Shown in pieces: positions 18,661 through 29,220 of a stretch of DNA of 64,000 nucleotides. Each line of letters opens with the position of its first letter. The stretch's first letter is position 1. The stretch is taken from assembly GCA_009846685.1 (NCBI GenBank), contig VWVY01000003.1, positions 414,984 through 478,983 of the forward strand. The letters are read 5' to 3'. The stretch comes from Rhizobiales bacterium SYSU XM002 (GTDB lineage Bacteria; Pseudomonadota; Alphaproteobacteria; Rhizobiales; Beijerinckiaceae). The notes below the pieces were generated by a model. That model was not told where the DNA came from and made no database searches. It saw only the letters and a list, made by a program, of their open reading frames with translations. Position numbers and translations under genes: made by a program.

Positions 18661-20097
18661 ATGACCAAACTCGATACCGATCTTTCCGGCAGCCCCGATG
18701 CGCCGCGTCGTGCGCATATTAAGTCCTACGGCTGCCAGATGAACGTGCATGACGCCGAACGCATGGCCGATCTTCTGGCTGGCGAGGGCTATGTCATGAC
18801 GGAGGAGGCGGAAAACGCCGATCTCGTGATCCTCAATACCTGCCATATCCGCGAGAAGGCCGCCGAGAAGGTTTATTCCGAATTGGGCCGGCTGCGCGTC
18901 ACCAAGGAGCAGCGCGCTGCCGACGGGCGAACCACGCTGATCGCGGTCGCCGGCTGCGTCGCGCAGGCCGAGGGCGGCGAGATCATGAAGCGCCAGCCGA
19001 ACGTGGATATCGTCGTCGGCCCGCAGAGCTATCATCGCCTGCCTGGCCTGATCGCCCGCGCCGAGGCACGCGACCGCAGGGGCGCGATCGACACCGAGTT
19101 TCCGGAAGAAGACAAGTTCACGGCGCTGCCGAAGCCCGAAGCGAAACGGCTGATGGCGCGTGGCCCCTCCGCCTTTCTCACAGTGCAGGAGGGCTGCGAC
19201 AAGTTCTGCTCGTTCTGCGTTGTGCCCTTCACGCGCGGCGCCGAAACCTCGCGTCCCGTCGCGGCAATCGTTGAGGAAGCGCGGGCGATGGTCGAGGCCG
19301 GCGTGCGCGACATCATGCTGCTCGGCCAAAACGTCAACGCCTATCACGGCGATGACGGGAAGGGCGGCACCGCCGATCTCGCCCGGCTGTTCGACAGGCT
19401 CTCTGCGATCGACGGGCTCGCGCGCCTGCGCTATGCAACGAGCCACCCGCGCGATATGAACGCCGCGCTGATCGCGGCGCACCGCGACAATCCCAAGGTG
19501 ATGCCCTATCTTCACCTGCCGGTGCAGAGCGGCTCCGATCGCGTGCTCAAGGCGATGAACCGCAGGCACACGCGCGACTTCTACCTGCGAATCATCGACG
19601 AAGTGCGCGCCGCGCGGCCCGATATCGCGCTGACATCGGATTTCATCACCGGCTTTCCCGGCGAGACGGATGCGGATTTCGAGGACACGATGGATCTTGT
19701 CCGCCAGGTCGGCTTCGCCTCGGCTTATTCGTTCAAGTACAGCCCTCGCCCCGGCACGAAATCGGCAGAGGGCGAGGATTCGGTTCCCGAATCGGTGAAA
19801 TCGGATCGACTGCTCGCGCTTCAGGCGCTTATCGTGGCGCAGCAGACGGCCTTCAACGCCGCCTGTCTCGGCCGGCGGATGCCCGTGCTGTTCGAGAAGG
19901 CAGGCCGTTTTCCGGGGCAGGCTTCCGGCAAGTCGCCTTACCTTCAGGCCGTCAATGTCGAAATTCCGGCGGAGAACGCGATTTCCGACTTTATCGGCCG
20001 CATCGTCGATGTTGATATCAGCGAACTGGCATCGAATTCGCTTCGCGGAAAATTGGCGGAGGGCCAGTCTTCCGCCGTCGGAGGAAAAGCCGCTTGA
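18661..20097 (+). CDS. miaB: tRNA-2-methylthio-N6-dimethylallyladenosine synthase
   Basis: A 478-residue radical-SAM methylthiotransferase. The N-terminal UPF0004 domain supplies three cysteines (YGCQMN, NTCHIRE, AGCVAQ), the radical-SAM CxxxCxxC is in [16 protein letters not shown], and a C-terminal TRAM domain is present. It adds the methylthio group to i6A37 of tRNAs reading UNN codons. The open frame extends 27 codons upstream, but the ATG at 18661 is the conventional start. The stop overlaps the phoH start by 4 nt (TTGA). Confidence 0.97.
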   Translation: MTKLDTDLSGSPDAPRRAHIKSYGCQMNVHDAERMADLLAGEGYVMTEEAENADLVILNTCHIREKAAEKVYSELGRLRVTKEQRAADGRTTLIAVAGCVAQAEGGEIMKRQPNVDIVVGPQSYHRLPGLIARAEARDRRGAIDTEFPEEDKFTALPKPEAKRLMARGPSAFLTVQEGCDKFCSFCVVPFTRGAETSRPVAAIVEEARAMVEAGVRDIMLLGQNVNAYHGDDGKGGTADLARLFDRLSAIDGLARLRYATSHPRDMNAALIAAHRDNPKVMPYLHLPVQSGSDRVLKAMNRRHTRDFYLRIIDEVRAARPDIALTSDFITGFPGETDADFEDTMDLVRQVGFASAYSFKYSPRPGTKSAEGEDSVPESVKSDRLLALQALIVAQQTAFNAACLGRRMPVLFEKAGRFPGQASGKSPYLQAVNVEIPAENAISDFIGRIVDVDISELASNSLRGKLAEGQSSAVGGKAA

Positions 20098-21161
20098 CCT
20101 TGCGCCTCAGCGAGCCCTCGCGCCTCGCCGCTTCCGTTCAGGCCTCGCTCGACGGGGTCGAGGAAGCCCTGATGCTGGATGACAACCGGGCCGCGAGCCT
20201 CGTTGTCGGCAACTATGACCAGAATATCGCGCATCTGGAGCGACGGCTGAACGTCGTTGCTCATGTCAACGGCAACGCGATCGTGCTGCGCGGCGCCCGC
20301 GAGGCGGTGGACCATGCCCGCCGCGTGGTCGAAAGCCTCTACGCCACGGTGAAGCGCGGCAAGGCAGTCGGACCCGGCGATGTCGATGGCGCGATCGAGG
20401 AAACCGCGCTTCAGCGCGGTCTTTTCCCGGAGAAATCAGAGCCCGATCCCGAGCCCGTCCGCGCGCCGGGTCGCGAGAATTACGCCGGGTTCGGGCATAT
20501 CACCACGCGGAAGAAGGGTATCGTCAAGGCCCGCAACGCGGCGCAGGACAGCTACCTGCGTGTGCTCGCGCGCCACGAACTGGTCTTTGCCGAGGGGCCG
20601 GCCGGTACCGGCAAGACCTGGCTTGCGGTCGGCCATGCGGTGCAGCTTCTCGAAGCCGGGCATGTCGAACGCCTGATTCTCTCGCGCCCGGCTGTCGAGG
20701 CTGGCGAGAAGATCGGCTTCCTCCCCGGCGACATGCGGGAGAAGGTCGATCCCTATCTCCGCCCGATCTACGACGCGCTCTACGATTTCATGGAGGGCAG
20801 GATCGTCGAACGCGCACTCCAGACCGGGGTCATCGAAGTGGCCCCCCTTGCCTTCATGCGCGGTCGCACGCTTTCGAATGCGCTGATCCTGCTCGACGAG
20901 GCCCAGAATTCCTCCTCGATGCAGATGAAGATGTTCCTGACCCGCCTTGGGGAGGGTTCGCGCATGATCATCACCGGCGATCCGACGCAGGTTGATCTAC
21001 CGCCGGGGCAGAAGAGCGGTTTCGCCGAAGCGATTTCACTCCTCTCCGAGGTCGAGGGTATCGGCCATGTGAAGTTCGGCCACCAGCACGTCGTCCGGCA
21101 CGATCTCGTCCGGCGCATCGTCAAGGCCTATGAGGATCAGACGAATGCCGGCTCGCGCTGA
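20094..21161 (+). CDS. PhoH family ATPase
   Basis: A 355-residue PhoH-like protein with Walker A in [18 protein letters not shown] and Walker B in [11 protein letters not shown], plus [18 protein letters not shown], all typical of the family. The N-terminal part (about 1-100) is KH-like, as in PhoH/YbeZ proteins next to ybeY. YbeZ interacts with YbeY and is linked to RNA handling. The start is a TTG at 20094 overlapping the miaB stop, with GGAGGAAAAG ahead of it. Its 3' end overlaps ybeY. Confidence 0.93.
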   Translation: MTLRLSEPSRLAASVQASLDGVEEALMLDDNRAASLVVGNYDQNIAHLERRLNVVAHVNGNAIVLRGAREAVDHARRVVESLYATVKRGKAVGPGDVDGAIEETALQRGLFPEKSEPDPEPVRAPGRENYAGFGHITTRKKGIVKARNAAQDSYLRVLARHELVFAEGPAGTGKTWLAVGHAVQLLEAGHVERLILSRPAVEAGEKIGFLPGDMREKVDPYLRPIYDALYDFMEGRIVERALQTGVIEVAPLAFMRGRTLSNALILLDEAQNSSSMQMKMFLTRLGEGSRMIITGDPTQVDLPPGQKSGFAEAISLLSEVEGIGHVKFGHQHVVRHDLVRRIVKAYEDQTNAGSR

Positions 21162-21678
21162 TACTGCCCCGGCAGGTGCTTCGCCCCTGCCGGAGATCGA
21201 CATACGAATCGAGGCGCCGGGCTGGCAGTCGCTGCCGGAGGTGGAGGCGGTCGTGCGGCGCGCGGTCGAGACGGTCCTTGCGGATTACGAACCGGAAGAC
21301 CGGGGGGCCGTCGCGGTGCTGCTGACCGGAGACGCCGAAATCCGTCACCTCAACCGTGATTTCCGGGACAAGGACACGCCGACCAATGTGCTCTCTTTCC
21401 CCGCAGCCGGGCTGCCGGACGAGCGCATTCTCGGCGATATCGCGCTTGCCTATGAAACCTGCGCCCGCGAGGCCCGCGAGGAAGGAAAAGCGGTGACGGA
21501 CCATCTTGCCCATCTCGTGGTGCACGGCGTGCTTCATCTCCTCGGTTTCGACCACCAAGCGCCCGACGAAGCGGAAGAAATGGAAGCCGAGGAAGTGGCG
21601 ATTCTCGCCCGGCTCGGCATCGCCGATCCCTACGCCGGAGCGGAACTGGCGCAGAATTCGCACGGGGCTTCGTCATGA
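21145..21678 (+). CDS. ybeY: Endoribonuclease YbeY (16S rRNA maturation)
   Basis: A 177-residue metal-dependent endonuclease with the zinc-binding HLVVHGVLHLLGFDH motif (H3XH5XH type). It takes part in 16S rRNA 3'-end maturation and late ribosome quality control. Two starts are possible: ATG at 21130 and ATG at 21145. The second is preferred because GAGGATC lies about 9 nt ahead of it. Either way it overlaps the end of phoH, and its stop overlaps the next gene by 4 nt, fitting the conserved miaB-phoH-ybeY-corC-lnt operon. Confidence 0.95.
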   Translation: MPARADTAPAGASPLPEIDIRIEAPGWQSLPEVEAVVRRAVETVLADYEPEDRGAVAVLLTGDAEIRHLNRDFRDKDTPTNVLSFPAAGLPDERILGDIALAYETCAREAREEGKAVTDHLAHLVVHGVLHLLGFDHQAPDEAEEMEAEEVAILARLGIADPYAGAELAQNSHGASS

Positions 21679-22613
21679 GCAGCGACGACAGTTCCGAAAA
21701 AGCCGGAGCGCCGGAGATATCGCGCAAGGAGCCGCGGGAATCCTGGCTCGATCGTTTCCGGGTGGCGCTCGGCCTCAAGAACCCCGCCTCGATCCGTGCC
21801 GAACTGGCCGATGCGATTGAGGAAAGCCACGACGATACCAGCAGCGAAGACGCGTTCACCGGTCAGGAAAAGCGCATTCTGCGTAACCTCCTGGCCGCGC
21901 GCGACAAGCGCGTGCAGGACGTGATGGTGCCGCGCGGCTCGATTATTGCCATTGCGGACGATGCGCGCGTCGCCGAACTGCGCGAATTATTCATGTCCGC
22001 CGGGCATTCGCGCCTGCCGGTTTATACCGAGACGCTCGACGAGCCGCTCGGCATGATCCATATCCGCGATTTTTTCGCCCGTCTCGAAACCGTCGATCTC
22101 GACACGCTCGTCAAGGATATCGGCCTCGTCCGTCCGGTGCTGTTCGCGCCCGCCTCGATGCCGGCACTCGATCTTCTCGTCGAGATGCAGGGCAAGCACA
22201 TCCACATGGCGATGGTAATTGACGAATATGGTGGCACCGACGGGCTCGTCTCGATCGAGGATCTGCTGGAGATCATCGTCGGCGAAATCGAGGACGAGCA
22301 CGATATCGTCGAGGACAGCGAGGTGGTGCGGCTGGAGGACGGCGCGATCGAGATCAGCGCGCAGGCGCCGATCGCGGAAGTAGCGGGCCTCCTTGGCATT
22401 GAACTGGCCGCGCCGAGCGACGATCACGAGATCGAGACGATCGGCGGTTATGTCACCGCGATGCTGGGTCGGGTTCCGACGCAGGGTGAGGTCGTCTCGC
22501 CGCCGGGCGGCCTGACCTTCACGATCCTCGAAGGCGATGCCCGGCGCGTCCGGCGCTTGCGGGTCGCGCCGACGCCGGCCGAGGAAGCCAGCGACGAGGA
22601 GAATTCCGGCTGA
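21675..22613 (+). CDS. CBS-domain protein of the HlyC/CorC family
   Basis: A 312-residue cytosolic protein with paired CBS domains (about 70-200; [14 protein letters not shown] and [22 protein letters not shown]) followed by a CorC/HlyC C-terminal domain (about 215-295) with the typical [15 protein letters not shown]. It lacks the N-terminal DUF21 membrane part, like E. coli CorC (YbeX), which is encoded in the same ybeZ-ybeY-ybeX-lnt order. CorC has been tied to magnesium/cobalt efflux and to ribosome function; which applies here is unknown. Confidence 0.92.
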   Translation: MSSDDSSEKAGAPEISRKEPRESWLDRFRVALGLKNPASIRAELADAIEESHDDTSSEDAFTGQEKRILRNLLAARDKRVQDVMVPRGSIIAIADDARVAELRELFMSAGHSRLPVYTETLDEPLGMIHIRDFFARLETVDLDTLVKDIGLVRPVLFAPASMPALDLLVEMQGKHIHMAMVIDEYGGTDGLVSIEDLLEIIVGEIEDEHDIVEDSEVVRLEDGAIEISAQAPIAEVAGLLGIELAAPSDDHEIETIGGYVTAMLGRVPTQGEVVSPPGGLTFTILEGDARRVRRLRVAPTPAEEASDEENSG

Positions 22614-22743
22614 AGCGATCCGATGCGGGTGTTGAAAACGCCAAAAGTGTTTTCCCTGAGCGGGTTCATGTCTTTACCTCTCCATCAGCCGGCGATTCGC
22701 CGGTTTTTGTGCGATCTTGGACAGGAAGGCGGATTTGGACGCG

Positions 22744-24384
22744 ATGGCCGCAGGCGAGGGAGGAATCCTGGCCCGCATCAGGGATTGGCACCATGCGATT
22801 CTCCTCGCGGGTCGCGGGCAGCGCCGTATCCTCGCTGCTGGCGCTGGGGCTTGCGCCGCGCTCGCCATGCAGCCGCTCGATCTCTGGCCGGCCTATTTCA
22901 TCGCTTTTCCGTTGCTGGTCTTGTTGCTGGACGGCACCGGCGACGCCACCCGCCCGCGATGGGCGGATCTCTTCGCCGCGGCGGGAATCGGCTGGTTTTT
23001 TGGCTTCGGCTATTTTCTTGCTGGCCTCTGGTGGCTTGGAGCGGCCTTTCTCGCGGGCGGCGACCAGTTCATCTGGCTGATGCCGTTCGGCGTCGTCGGT
23101 CTCCCGGCGTTCCTTGCGGTGTTTCCTGCCTTCGGGCTGATCGTTGCGCGATTGATCTGGTCACGTGGCGCGGCGCGCGTTCTCGCGCTGGCGTTCGGCC
23201 TGTCTCTCGCGGAGTGGGCGCGCGGCTGGGTCTTCACCGGATTCCCTTGGAACGGTTTCGGGCAGGCTTTTGCCAACCAACTCGTCCTGGTACAGGCTGT
23301 CTCGATTATCGGAGCGGAAGCGCTGGGGGCGATCGCTATTGCAGTCGGCGCGATGCCGGCGCTTGTGCTCGTGGGGCGGTCGCGGTTTGGCATGTTTTGG
23401 CCGGTTGCAGCGATCCTCCTCGTCATCGGCATCGGCATGGGCTACGGCCTCATGCGCCTTCAGGCTTCGGGCGGTGTGGCGGTCGATTTCCGGACCATGC
23501 CCTTCGTGCCGAACGTGAAGCTTCGCATCATGCAGCCGAATGTCTCGCAGGATGCAAAGAACGCCACGCGCGACGGGATGAAGGAACTCGAATCGTTCCT
23601 TGCGCTCAGCGACACCGCGAAAGGCGCCCATGCCTCGGGCATTGCCGATGTCACGCATCTCATCTGGCCGGAAGCTCCCTTTGCCTTCGTGCTGGAACGC
23701 AAGCCGCAGGCGGTCCGGGCTATCCGCGACTATCTGCCGGGTGGAACGGTGCTGATTACCGGAGCCGTGCGCGCCGAGCCCGAGAGCCAGACAAGCTTTC
23801 GCTTCTTCAACTCGATCCAGGTTCTCGACCGCAATGGCTTCGTCGCCACCTATGACAAGGCGCATCTGGTGCCATTTGGCGAGTACCTGCCCTTCGAATC
23901 CGCCCTTCGCGCGATCGGCCTCAAGCAGTTCGTGAATGTGATCGGCGGGTTTACCGCCAGCCCCGCCAGGCAATCGCTCGCCATCCCCGGTTTTCCACCG
24001 GTAACGCCGATGATCTGTTTCGAGAGCATCTTCCCGCACGATCTCGCCGATTCGGCCGTGGCGGGCGGCGTTTTCATCAACGTGACAAACGACGGTTGGT
24101 TCGGCTACACTGCCGGTCCGTACCAGCATCTCGCGCAGGCGAGGCTGCGCGCAGTCGAATTCGGACAGCCGATGGTTCGCGCAGCCAACAGCGGGATTTC
24201 CGCCGTGTACGATGCTTTTGGCCGCCAGATCGCGGCCTTGCCGCTCGGGCGAGCCGACGTTCTCGACGCGCCGCTCCCGGTCGGTCTGTCAAAAACGTTG
24301 TATAAGCTCGGCGGGTGGTATAGTTTCGCCACCGTTATGATAGGGTTCCTGGCAATCGGGGTCCTCGGGAGGCTGAGAGCCTGA
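22744..24384 (+). CDS. lnt: Apolipoprotein N-acyltransferase
   Basis: A 546-residue inner-membrane enzyme. About six to eight N-terminal membrane segments precede a nitrilase-like periplasmic domain (about 230-500) whose catalytic triad is visible: Glu in LIWPEAPFAF, Lys in TYDKAHLVPFGEYLPF, and Cys in PMICFESIFPHDL. It adds the third acyl chain to lipoproteins. The frame is open upstream to a TTG at 22717; ATG 22744 is chosen, with a TTG at 22735 as a realistic alternative since AAGGCGG lies before it. Confidence 0.95.
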   Translation: MAAGEGGILARIRDWHHAILLAGRGQRRILAAGAGACAALAMQPLDLWPAYFIAFPLLVLLLDGTGDATRPRWADLFAAAGIGWFFGFGYFLAGLWWLGAAFLAGGDQFIWLMPFGVVGLPAFLAVFPAFGLIVARLIWSRGAARVLALAFGLSLAEWARGWVFTGFPWNGFGQAFANQLVLVQAVSIIGAEALGAIAIAVGAMPALVLVGRSRFGMFWPVAAILLVIGIGMGYGLMRLQASGGVAVDFRTMPFVPNVKLRIMQPNVSQDAKNATRDGMKELESFLALSDTAKGAHASGIADVTHLIWPEAPFAFVLERKPQAVRAIRDYLPGGTVLITGAVRAEPESQTSFRFFNSIQVLDRNGFVATYDKAHLVPFGEYLPFESALRAIGLKQFVNVIGGFTASPARQSLAIPGFPPVTPMICFESIFPHDLADSAVAGGVFINVTNDGWFGYTAGPYQHLAQARLRAVEFGQPMVRAANSGISAVYDAFGRQIAALPLGRADVLDAPLPVGLSKTLYKLGGWYSFATVMIGFLAIGVLGRLRA

Positions 24385-24461
24385 GTTTCGCTCCGGCGAA
24401 GTCTCAGCAAGACCTTGAAGCCAAACCTTAAATTGGCGCAGAATGCAAACTTGAGGGTGTG

Positions 24462-24896
24462 ATGGCCGCCGACGATAATCCGATGAAAAAAGCACCGAGT
24501 CCCGTTGATCGCCATGTCGGGAACCGGGTGCGAATGCGTCGAATCACCGTCGGCATGAGTCAGGAGAAACTCGGCGAAGCGCTGGGTGTCACCTTCCAGC
24601 AGATCCAGAAATACGAGAAGGGCTCGAACCGCATCAGCGCAAGCCGCATGCAGAATATCGCGCAGACCCTTGGCGTGCCGGTTTCCTTCTTCTTCGATGG
24701 TGCCCCGCGCGACGAATCGCTCGGCATGGCGGTTGGGTTTGCGGAAGGGCAGCAGGCCGACTACGCCGCCGATATTTTCGCGACGCCCGAGGGCGTGGCC
24801 CTCGCCCGTGCCTTTGCCTCGATCCAGGATCCGAAGGTCCGGCGACGCGTTGTTGATCTCGTGACAACTCTGGTCGAAGGGCAGAAGCGGGATTGA
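24462..24896 (+). CDS. PraR-like XRE family regulator
   Basis: A 144-residue protein with a helix-turn-helix of the Cro/CI type (about 15-72; GNRVRMRRITVGMSQEKLGEAL, TFQQIQKYEKGSNRISASR). The lnt-HTH-metK order is that of rhizobial PraR/PhrR regulators, which repress their own gene and quorum-sensing or biofilm genes. The ATG at 24462 follows GAGGGTG by about 6 nt; a GTG at 24459 is in frame. Orthology is inferred from similarity and context, so no symbol is given. Confidence 0.9.
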   Translation: MAADDNPMKKAPSPVDRHVGNRVRMRRITVGMSQEKLGEALGVTFQQIQKYEKGSNRISASRMQNIAQTLGVPVSFFFDGAPRDESLGMAVGFAEGQQADYAADIFATPEGVALARAFASIQDPKVRRRVVDLVTTLVEGQKRD

Positions 24897-24968
24897 AGTG
24901 GTGATTCCGCCGATCATTTTGTGCTGAGACGTTTTCTTTTCCGGAACATTCGTTCGTTTTGTCGGAAT

Positions 24969-24981
24969 CGTTCGTCGAACG
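24969..24981. promoter_or_regulatory. Palindrome upstream of metK promoter, candidate operator
   Basis: CGTTCG-T-CGAACG is a perfect 6-bp inverted repeat ending 3 nt before a TTGACC -35 element. A related half (CATTCGTTCG) occurs about 20 bp earlier. It is a candidate binding site for the PraR-like regulator encoded just upstream or another factor; this is inference from position. Confidence 0.4.
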
Positions 24982-24984
24982 CCC

Positions 24985-25012
24985 TTGACCTCCCCAACGG
25001 TTCGGGAATAGA
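24985..25012 (+). promoter_or_regulatory. Candidate sigma-70 promoter of metK
   Basis: TTGACC (24985-24990) and AATAGA (25007-25012) with a 16-bp spacer, about 60 bp ahead of the GTG start of metK. The -35 is good and the -10 weak. Confidence 0.4.
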
Positions 25013-25073
25013 GACGCGCCGCGACCCTGCCTTGTGGAGGGAGCCGTTTCCAAATTCATGCACGGAGCTCATC

Positions 25074-26279
25074 GTGGCGCGTTCGTCTTATCTCTTTACC
25101 TCCGAATCGGTTTCTGAAGGCCATCCCGACAAGGTCTGCGACCGCATTTCCGACGAGGTTGTCGATCTCTTTTTCCGCGAAGCCGCCAAGGCGGGCATGG
25201 ATGCGGCTCAGGTTCGCGTCGCCTGCGAGACGCTCGCCACCACCAACCGTGTCGTCATCGCCGGGGAGGTCCGCACCTCGCTCGACGAGAAGACGATGAA
25301 GTCGAAGGTCAAGTCCGCTGCCCGCAAGGCCATCAAGGCCATCGGGTACGAGCAGGACGGCTTCCACTGGAAGAAGGCCAAGATCGACGTCCTGCTCCAC
25401 CCGCAGTCCGCCCATATCGCGCAAGGCGTCGATGCCTCAGGCAACAAGGACGAGGGCGCGGGCGATCAGGGCATCATGTTCGGTTACGCCTGCAAGGAAA
25501 CGCCTGACCTGATGCCGGCGCCGATCTATTATTCCCACAAGATCCTCGAGGTCCTGACCGCCGCCCGCAAGGCCGGCGAGAAGGGCTGCGGCGTGCTCGG
25601 CCCGGACGCGAAGAGTCAGGTCACCGTGAAATACGAGAACGGCAAGCCGGTCGGCGTGACGCAGATCGTGCTTTCGACCCAGCACCTCGACGAGAAGCTG
25701 ACCTCCGACGACGTGCGCAAGATCGTCGAACCGATCATCCGCGAGACGCTGCCGGCGGGCTGGGTCACCAAAGACACGGTCTGGCACGTCAATCCGACAG
25801 GCGCTTTCGTGATCGGCGGCCCTGATGGCGACGCCGGCCTCACCGGCCGCAAGATCATCGTCGACACCTACGGCGGCGCGGCGCCGCATGGCGGCGGTGC
25901 CTTCTCCGGCAAGGACCCGACCAAGGTCGACCGCTCGGCCGCCTATGCCGCGCGCTATCTTGCGAAGAACGTCGTGGCCGCTGGCCTCGCCGACCGCTGC
26001 ACGATCCAGCTCTCCTACGCGATCGGCGTGTCGAAGCCGCTCTCGGTCTATGTCGATCTGCACGGGACCGGCAAGGTTGACGAGGCAAAGCTCGAAAAGG
26101 TTCTGCCAGAGATCATGGATCTCTCGCCGCGCGGCATCCGCACTCACCTCAGCCTCAACAAGCCGATCTACGCCCGCACGGCGGCTTACGGCCACTTCGG
26201 CCGCAAGGCCTCGCGTGACGGCGGCTTCTCCTGGGAGAAGACCGATCTCGCCCCGACGATCAAGAAGGCGGTTGCCTGA
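25074..26279 (+). CDS. metK: S-adenosylmethionine synthetase
   Basis: A 401-residue enzyme making SAM from methionine and ATP. Motifs include [20 protein letters not shown] at the start, [18 protein letters not shown] (P-loop-like), and [19 protein letters not shown]. The frame extends 51 codons upstream, but the GTG at 25074 gives the family N-terminus ([16 protein letters not shown]) and has GGAG 6 nt ahead. The 177-nt upstream region holds a candidate promoter and palindrome. SAM made here is used by TrmB, encoded next, and by MiaB. Confidence 0.96.
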   Translation: MARSSYLFTSESVSEGHPDKVCDRISDEVVDLFFREAAKAGMDAAQVRVACETLATTNRVVIAGEVRTSLDEKTMKSKVKSAARKAIKAIGYEQDGFHWKKAKIDVLLHPQSAHIAQGVDASGNKDEGAGDQGIMFGYACKETPDLMPAPIYYSHKILEVLTAARKAGEKGCGVLGPDAKSQVTVKYENGKPVGVTQIVLSTQHLDEKLTSDDVRKIVEPIIRETLPAGWVTKDTVWHVNPTGAFVIGGPDGDAGLTGRKIIVDTYGGAAPHGGGAFSGKDPTKVDRSAAYAARYLAKNVVAAGLADRCTIQLSYAIGVSKPLSVYVDLHGTGKVDEAKLEKVLPEIMDLSPRGIRTHLSLNKPIYARTAAYGHFGRKASRDGGFSWEKTDLAPTIKKAVA

Positions 26280-26293
26280 AGGGACGGTCCGGC

Positions 26294-27046
26294 TTGAACA
26301 CGGATCAGAAACAGGACGGCGGGGCATCCGAAAAGGGGCCTCGCCGTCAGCTTTACGGGCGCTCGAAGGGCAAAGCGCTGCGGGCGGCTCAGGCCGGGCG
26401 GATTGCCGATTTGTTGCCGCAGGTCGCCATCGACATCGAACGGCTGAGCACCGATCCCGCGGCGCAATTCGCGCATGGATCGGACAGTTTTCGGCCGGAA
26501 GAACTGGTTCTGGAAATCGGCTTTGGCGGTGGTGAGCATCTTGCCGCGCAAGCGCGTGGCAACCGGAACATTGGCTATTTCGGTGTCGAACCCTTCCTGA
26601 ACGGCGTGGCGAAGCTCCTCGGTGAGATCGAGGCGGACGGGCTCGATAACATCCGCCTCCTTCGGGGCGATGCGCGCGACGTGCTGGCGGCGCTGCCCGA
26701 TTTCTGCCTTGCCGGCGTCTACCTGCTCTACCCTGACCCCTGGCCCAAGCGCCGGCAGCGCAAACGCCGGATCGTCGACATGGCATTCCTCGGCGAGGTT
26801 GCGCGCGTGCTGAAGCCGGGTGGTGAATTGCGCTTTGCGACCGATATCGACGATTACGCCGGCTGGATGCTGGCGCGGATCGCCCACCAGGACGAGCTTA
26901 CCTGGCTCGGCGAGCGGGCGAACGACTGGCGCAACCCCTGGGACGGCTGGCACCGCACGCGCTACGAGGAAAAGGCGCTGCGCGAGGGCAGAACTCCGGC
27001 CTATTTCCGGTTCAAGCGTCGCTCACCTACACCTTTTCCGCCATGA
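26294..27046 (+). CDS. trmB: tRNA (guanine-N7-)-methyltransferase
   Basis: A 250-residue SAM-dependent methyltransferase that makes m7G46 in tRNA. Motif I is [13 protein letters not shown], followed by [15 protein letters not shown], and the TrmB signature [19 protein letters not shown]. The start is a TTG at 26294, 14 nt after metK, with only a weak ribosome binding site; the true start might lie a few codons later. The 3' end overlaps the convergent chemoreceptor gene by 20 nt. Confidence 0.93.
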   Translation: MNTDQKQDGGASEKGPRRQLYGRSKGKALRAAQAGRIADLLPQVAIDIERLSTDPAAQFAHGSDSFRPEELVLEIGFGGGEHLAAQARGNRNIGYFGVEPFLNGVAKLLGEIEADGLDNIRLLRGDARDVLAALPDFCLAGVYLLYPDPWPKRRQRKRRIVDMAFLGEVARVLKPGGELRFATDIDDYAGWMLARIAHQDELTWLGERANDWRNPWDGWHRTRYEEKALREGRTPAYFRFKRRSPTPFPP

Positions 27047-29003
27047 ACTTCTGCATTTGCCGGCCTGTGATCGGCTGATCGAGTTCCACGCCGCCGCCCT
27101 TTCCATCCGACCAGACGGCGGTGCCGGTCAGGCAGCAATCGGCATTCTTCAGCTTGATGGTCTTGCCGACATCTCGTTCCGAGAGCCCGGCGATTCCCAT
27201 ACCGCTGCGGGAAATATCCCGGAGATCGGCGGTGAAATGGCGCCCGTCAGTTTCGGCGATGAGCGCGCCTTGGGCGGCATGGCGGGTGCTCGGCCTGCGA
27301 TCCGCTCCGTTGTCGAGCGCCCGGGAAAGCGCGTCCAGGATCTCGATAACCTGGTCGCTCGCTTTGCCGAGGATGCCAAGCGCCTCGAAAACAGCCATCG
27401 AATCGCCCCGCGCATGGGCCTCGAGCGCGGCGCGGGCGGAGGCATGGACCATCTCGTGCGGCTCGAGGAGCCGTTCGAACTCCGGCAGCGAACGCAGGCC
27501 GGGGATGTCCATCGTGTCGTACCATTTGCCGAGGCGGCACGAATGATGATCCGGCACCTCGCTGGACTTCCAGTCGCCGTAACCCATCACGGTATCGACG
27601 ACCCGCTTCTTGAACAGGACATGGTCGATTTTCGCCATCTCGCAGAGCGAGCGGGGATTGGCGCCAACGAACCACTTGCGGGCATCTTCCGCCATGCGGG
27701 TGTTGCTGATCTGGAGCTTGTTCGACGCATCGGCGAGCAGCTTCTCGTTGCGATCCGAACTGGCGGCCACGCTCTCGACATTGCGGGCGATTTCGGCGCT
27801 CGCCTGCTTCTGCTGGCTCAGGATACCCGAGATGTCCTGCATCGCATGGCTGACATCGCCGACCTGTCCGGCGATCTGTTGCATCGTGTCGGACGCAAGC
27901 CCGATCGCGCGCTGCCCGTCGAGGACCGCCGTCTTGGATCGTTCCATTGTCTTGACGATGGTTGCCATGCCGCCCCGCAGCGACGCGATACGGGACGTGA
28001 TGTCCTCTGTGGCGCGCGCGGTCTGGCCGGCAAGACCTTTGACCTCATTGGCGACGACGCCGAAGCCCTTTCCTGCCTCTCCGGCGCGGGCGGCTTCGAT
28101 GGTTGCGTTGAGCGCGAGCAGGTTCGTTTGCTGGGCGATATTCTCGATCACCGAGAGAATCTGGCCGATCTGTTCCGATGCACGTGCGAGCTCATCGACG
28201 CTCGCGGCCGTCTCCTCGACAGCGTTGGCAATATTGCCGATCGCGTTGCTGACCTGCTCGACCGCATTCTGGCCGTTCGTCGCCGTCGCGTCGGTGTGTG
28301 ACGCTTGTGACGCGGCACTCTCGCTCGAACTGGCGATGCTCTCGATCGAGGCGACCAGTTCGTGTACGGCTGCCGCGATCTTCTGCGCGTTGAAGTTCAT
28401 CTCGCGCGTGTTGGCCGAGAGCTGGGAGACGTCCATCGTGATCGCGTTGACGTCGGTGACGGTGCCGGAGAGATTGCGAAGGTGCATGACGCCCTGCTCC
28501 TGCGAGCGTTCCAGTTCGTCGTGGCCGGCGCTGCGTGCATCGTAGGCGGTGATTGCAGCGATCATGTCGATGAAGACCCGCCGGATCATCGTCGTCATCG
28601 CGGCATCGAGCTTGCCCGGACGGAACCGGTAGCGCCGGATCAGATCGCTCGACAGGCGCGTCATCAGCCAGCCGTAAGAGGCGACGTACCAGTTGGTGTC
28701 GAGGCCGATATCGCTGTGCACGGTCCCGATCCGCGTCGCGCGCATCGCAATCTCGTCGGAGTATTTTCCGGCGAAGACCGTTTGCCAGTGCCGCTTCTGA
28801 GCGCCCTTCAACCCTGCGATCTGGGCGGCGCCGGAGAACAGGTGCGAGACGGCGTCGATCTTGCCAAGCTGACCATAGAAGTCCGCGAGATGGACGTCGA
28901 TCCGTTTGCCAAACAAGGTCTGAATTGCCGCCGTATCCTCGGCGACCGGGTTCGCGGTGAGGAGGAAGGCATAATGTTTGTCGGGATTGAACATGCGCAG
29001 CAA
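27027..29003 (-). CDS. Soluble globin-coupled chemoreceptor (protoglobin-MCP-CZB-PilZ)
   Basis: A 658-residue protein with no membrane segment. Domain order: protoglobin heme domain (about 12-165; probable proximal His96 in [11 protein letters not shown]), MCP signalling domain (about 210-470; hairpin tip [19 protein letters not shown]), a CZB zinc-binding domain (about 485-570; Cys in [11 protein letters not shown] plus flanking His), and a C-terminal PilZ-like domain (about 585-655; GVELDQPI). It probably senses oxygen or another gas ligand, with further inputs from zinc/redox (CZB) and possibly c-di-GMP (PilZ), and signals to CheA. The RxxxR of PilZ is not clear. No che gene is nearby. M4 is an alternative start. 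Confidence 0.9.
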   Translation of the reverse strand: MLRMFNPDKHYAFLLTANPVAEDTAAIQTLFGKRIDVHLADFYGQLGKIDAVSHLFSGAAQIAGLKGAQKRHWQTVFAGKYSDEIAMRATRIGTVHSDIGLDTNWYVASYGWLMTRLSSDLIRRYRFRPGKLDAAMTTMIRRVFIDMIAAITAYDARSAGHDELERSQEQGVMHLRNLSGTVTDVNAITMDVSQLSANTREMNFNAQKIAAAVHELVASIESIASSSESAASQASHTDATATNGQNAVEQVSNAIGNIANAVEETAASVDELARASEQIGQILSVIENIAQQTNLLALNATIEAARAGEAGKGFGVVANEVKGLAGQTARATEDITSRIASLRGGMATIVKTMERSKTAVLDGQRAIGLASDTMQQIAGQVGDVSHAMQDISGILSQQKQASAEIARNVESVAASSDRNEKLLADASNKLQISNTRMAEDARKWFVGANPRSLCEMAKIDHVLFKKRVVDTVMGYGDWKSSEVPDHHSCRLGKWYDTMDIPGLRSLPEFERLLEPHEMVHASARAALEAHARGDSMAVFEALGILGKASDQVIEILDALSRALDNGADRRPSTRHAAQGALIAETDGRHFTADLRDISRSGMGIAGLSERDVGKTIKLKNADCCLTGTAVWSDGKGGGVELDQPITGRQMQKFMAEKV

Positions 29004-29166
29004 CCGGAGGTTTCAGGAGGAATCGCTAAACTATGGCGGCTGACTTCTTGCGGTTTGGTTAGCGGAAGGTTCCCTGCACAAAAAACAACCAGCTTGCGCG
29101 ACTGTTCCGGATCGACTATGAAAGTCGCTATCAATCTCAGTTTACGCGGGGTTATACGCGAGAACC

Positions 29167-29201
29167 GAGTGGGCCGGCGACGGACCCGCTCTTTTTGTTT
29201 T
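29167..29201 (+). terminator. Attenuator-like hairpin in the rimP-nusA leader
   Basis: GAGTGGG (29167-29173) pairs with CCCGCTC (29185-29191, one G-T pair) and is followed by TTTTTGTTTT. This is a complete intrinsic-terminator structure placed 20 nt ahead of the rimP start codon rather than after a gene, so it probably attenuates the rimP-nusA-infB transcript. Confidence 0.7.
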
Positions 29202-29220
29202 GGCTCCCCGGAAGGATCGA

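Noticed and set aside
24897..25073. SAM or SAM/SAH riboswitch upstream of metK
   Set aside because: The leader was compared by eye with the conserved cores of the known SAM riboswitch classes, including the alphaproteobacterial SAM/SAH type, and none was recognised. A covariance-model search would settle it.
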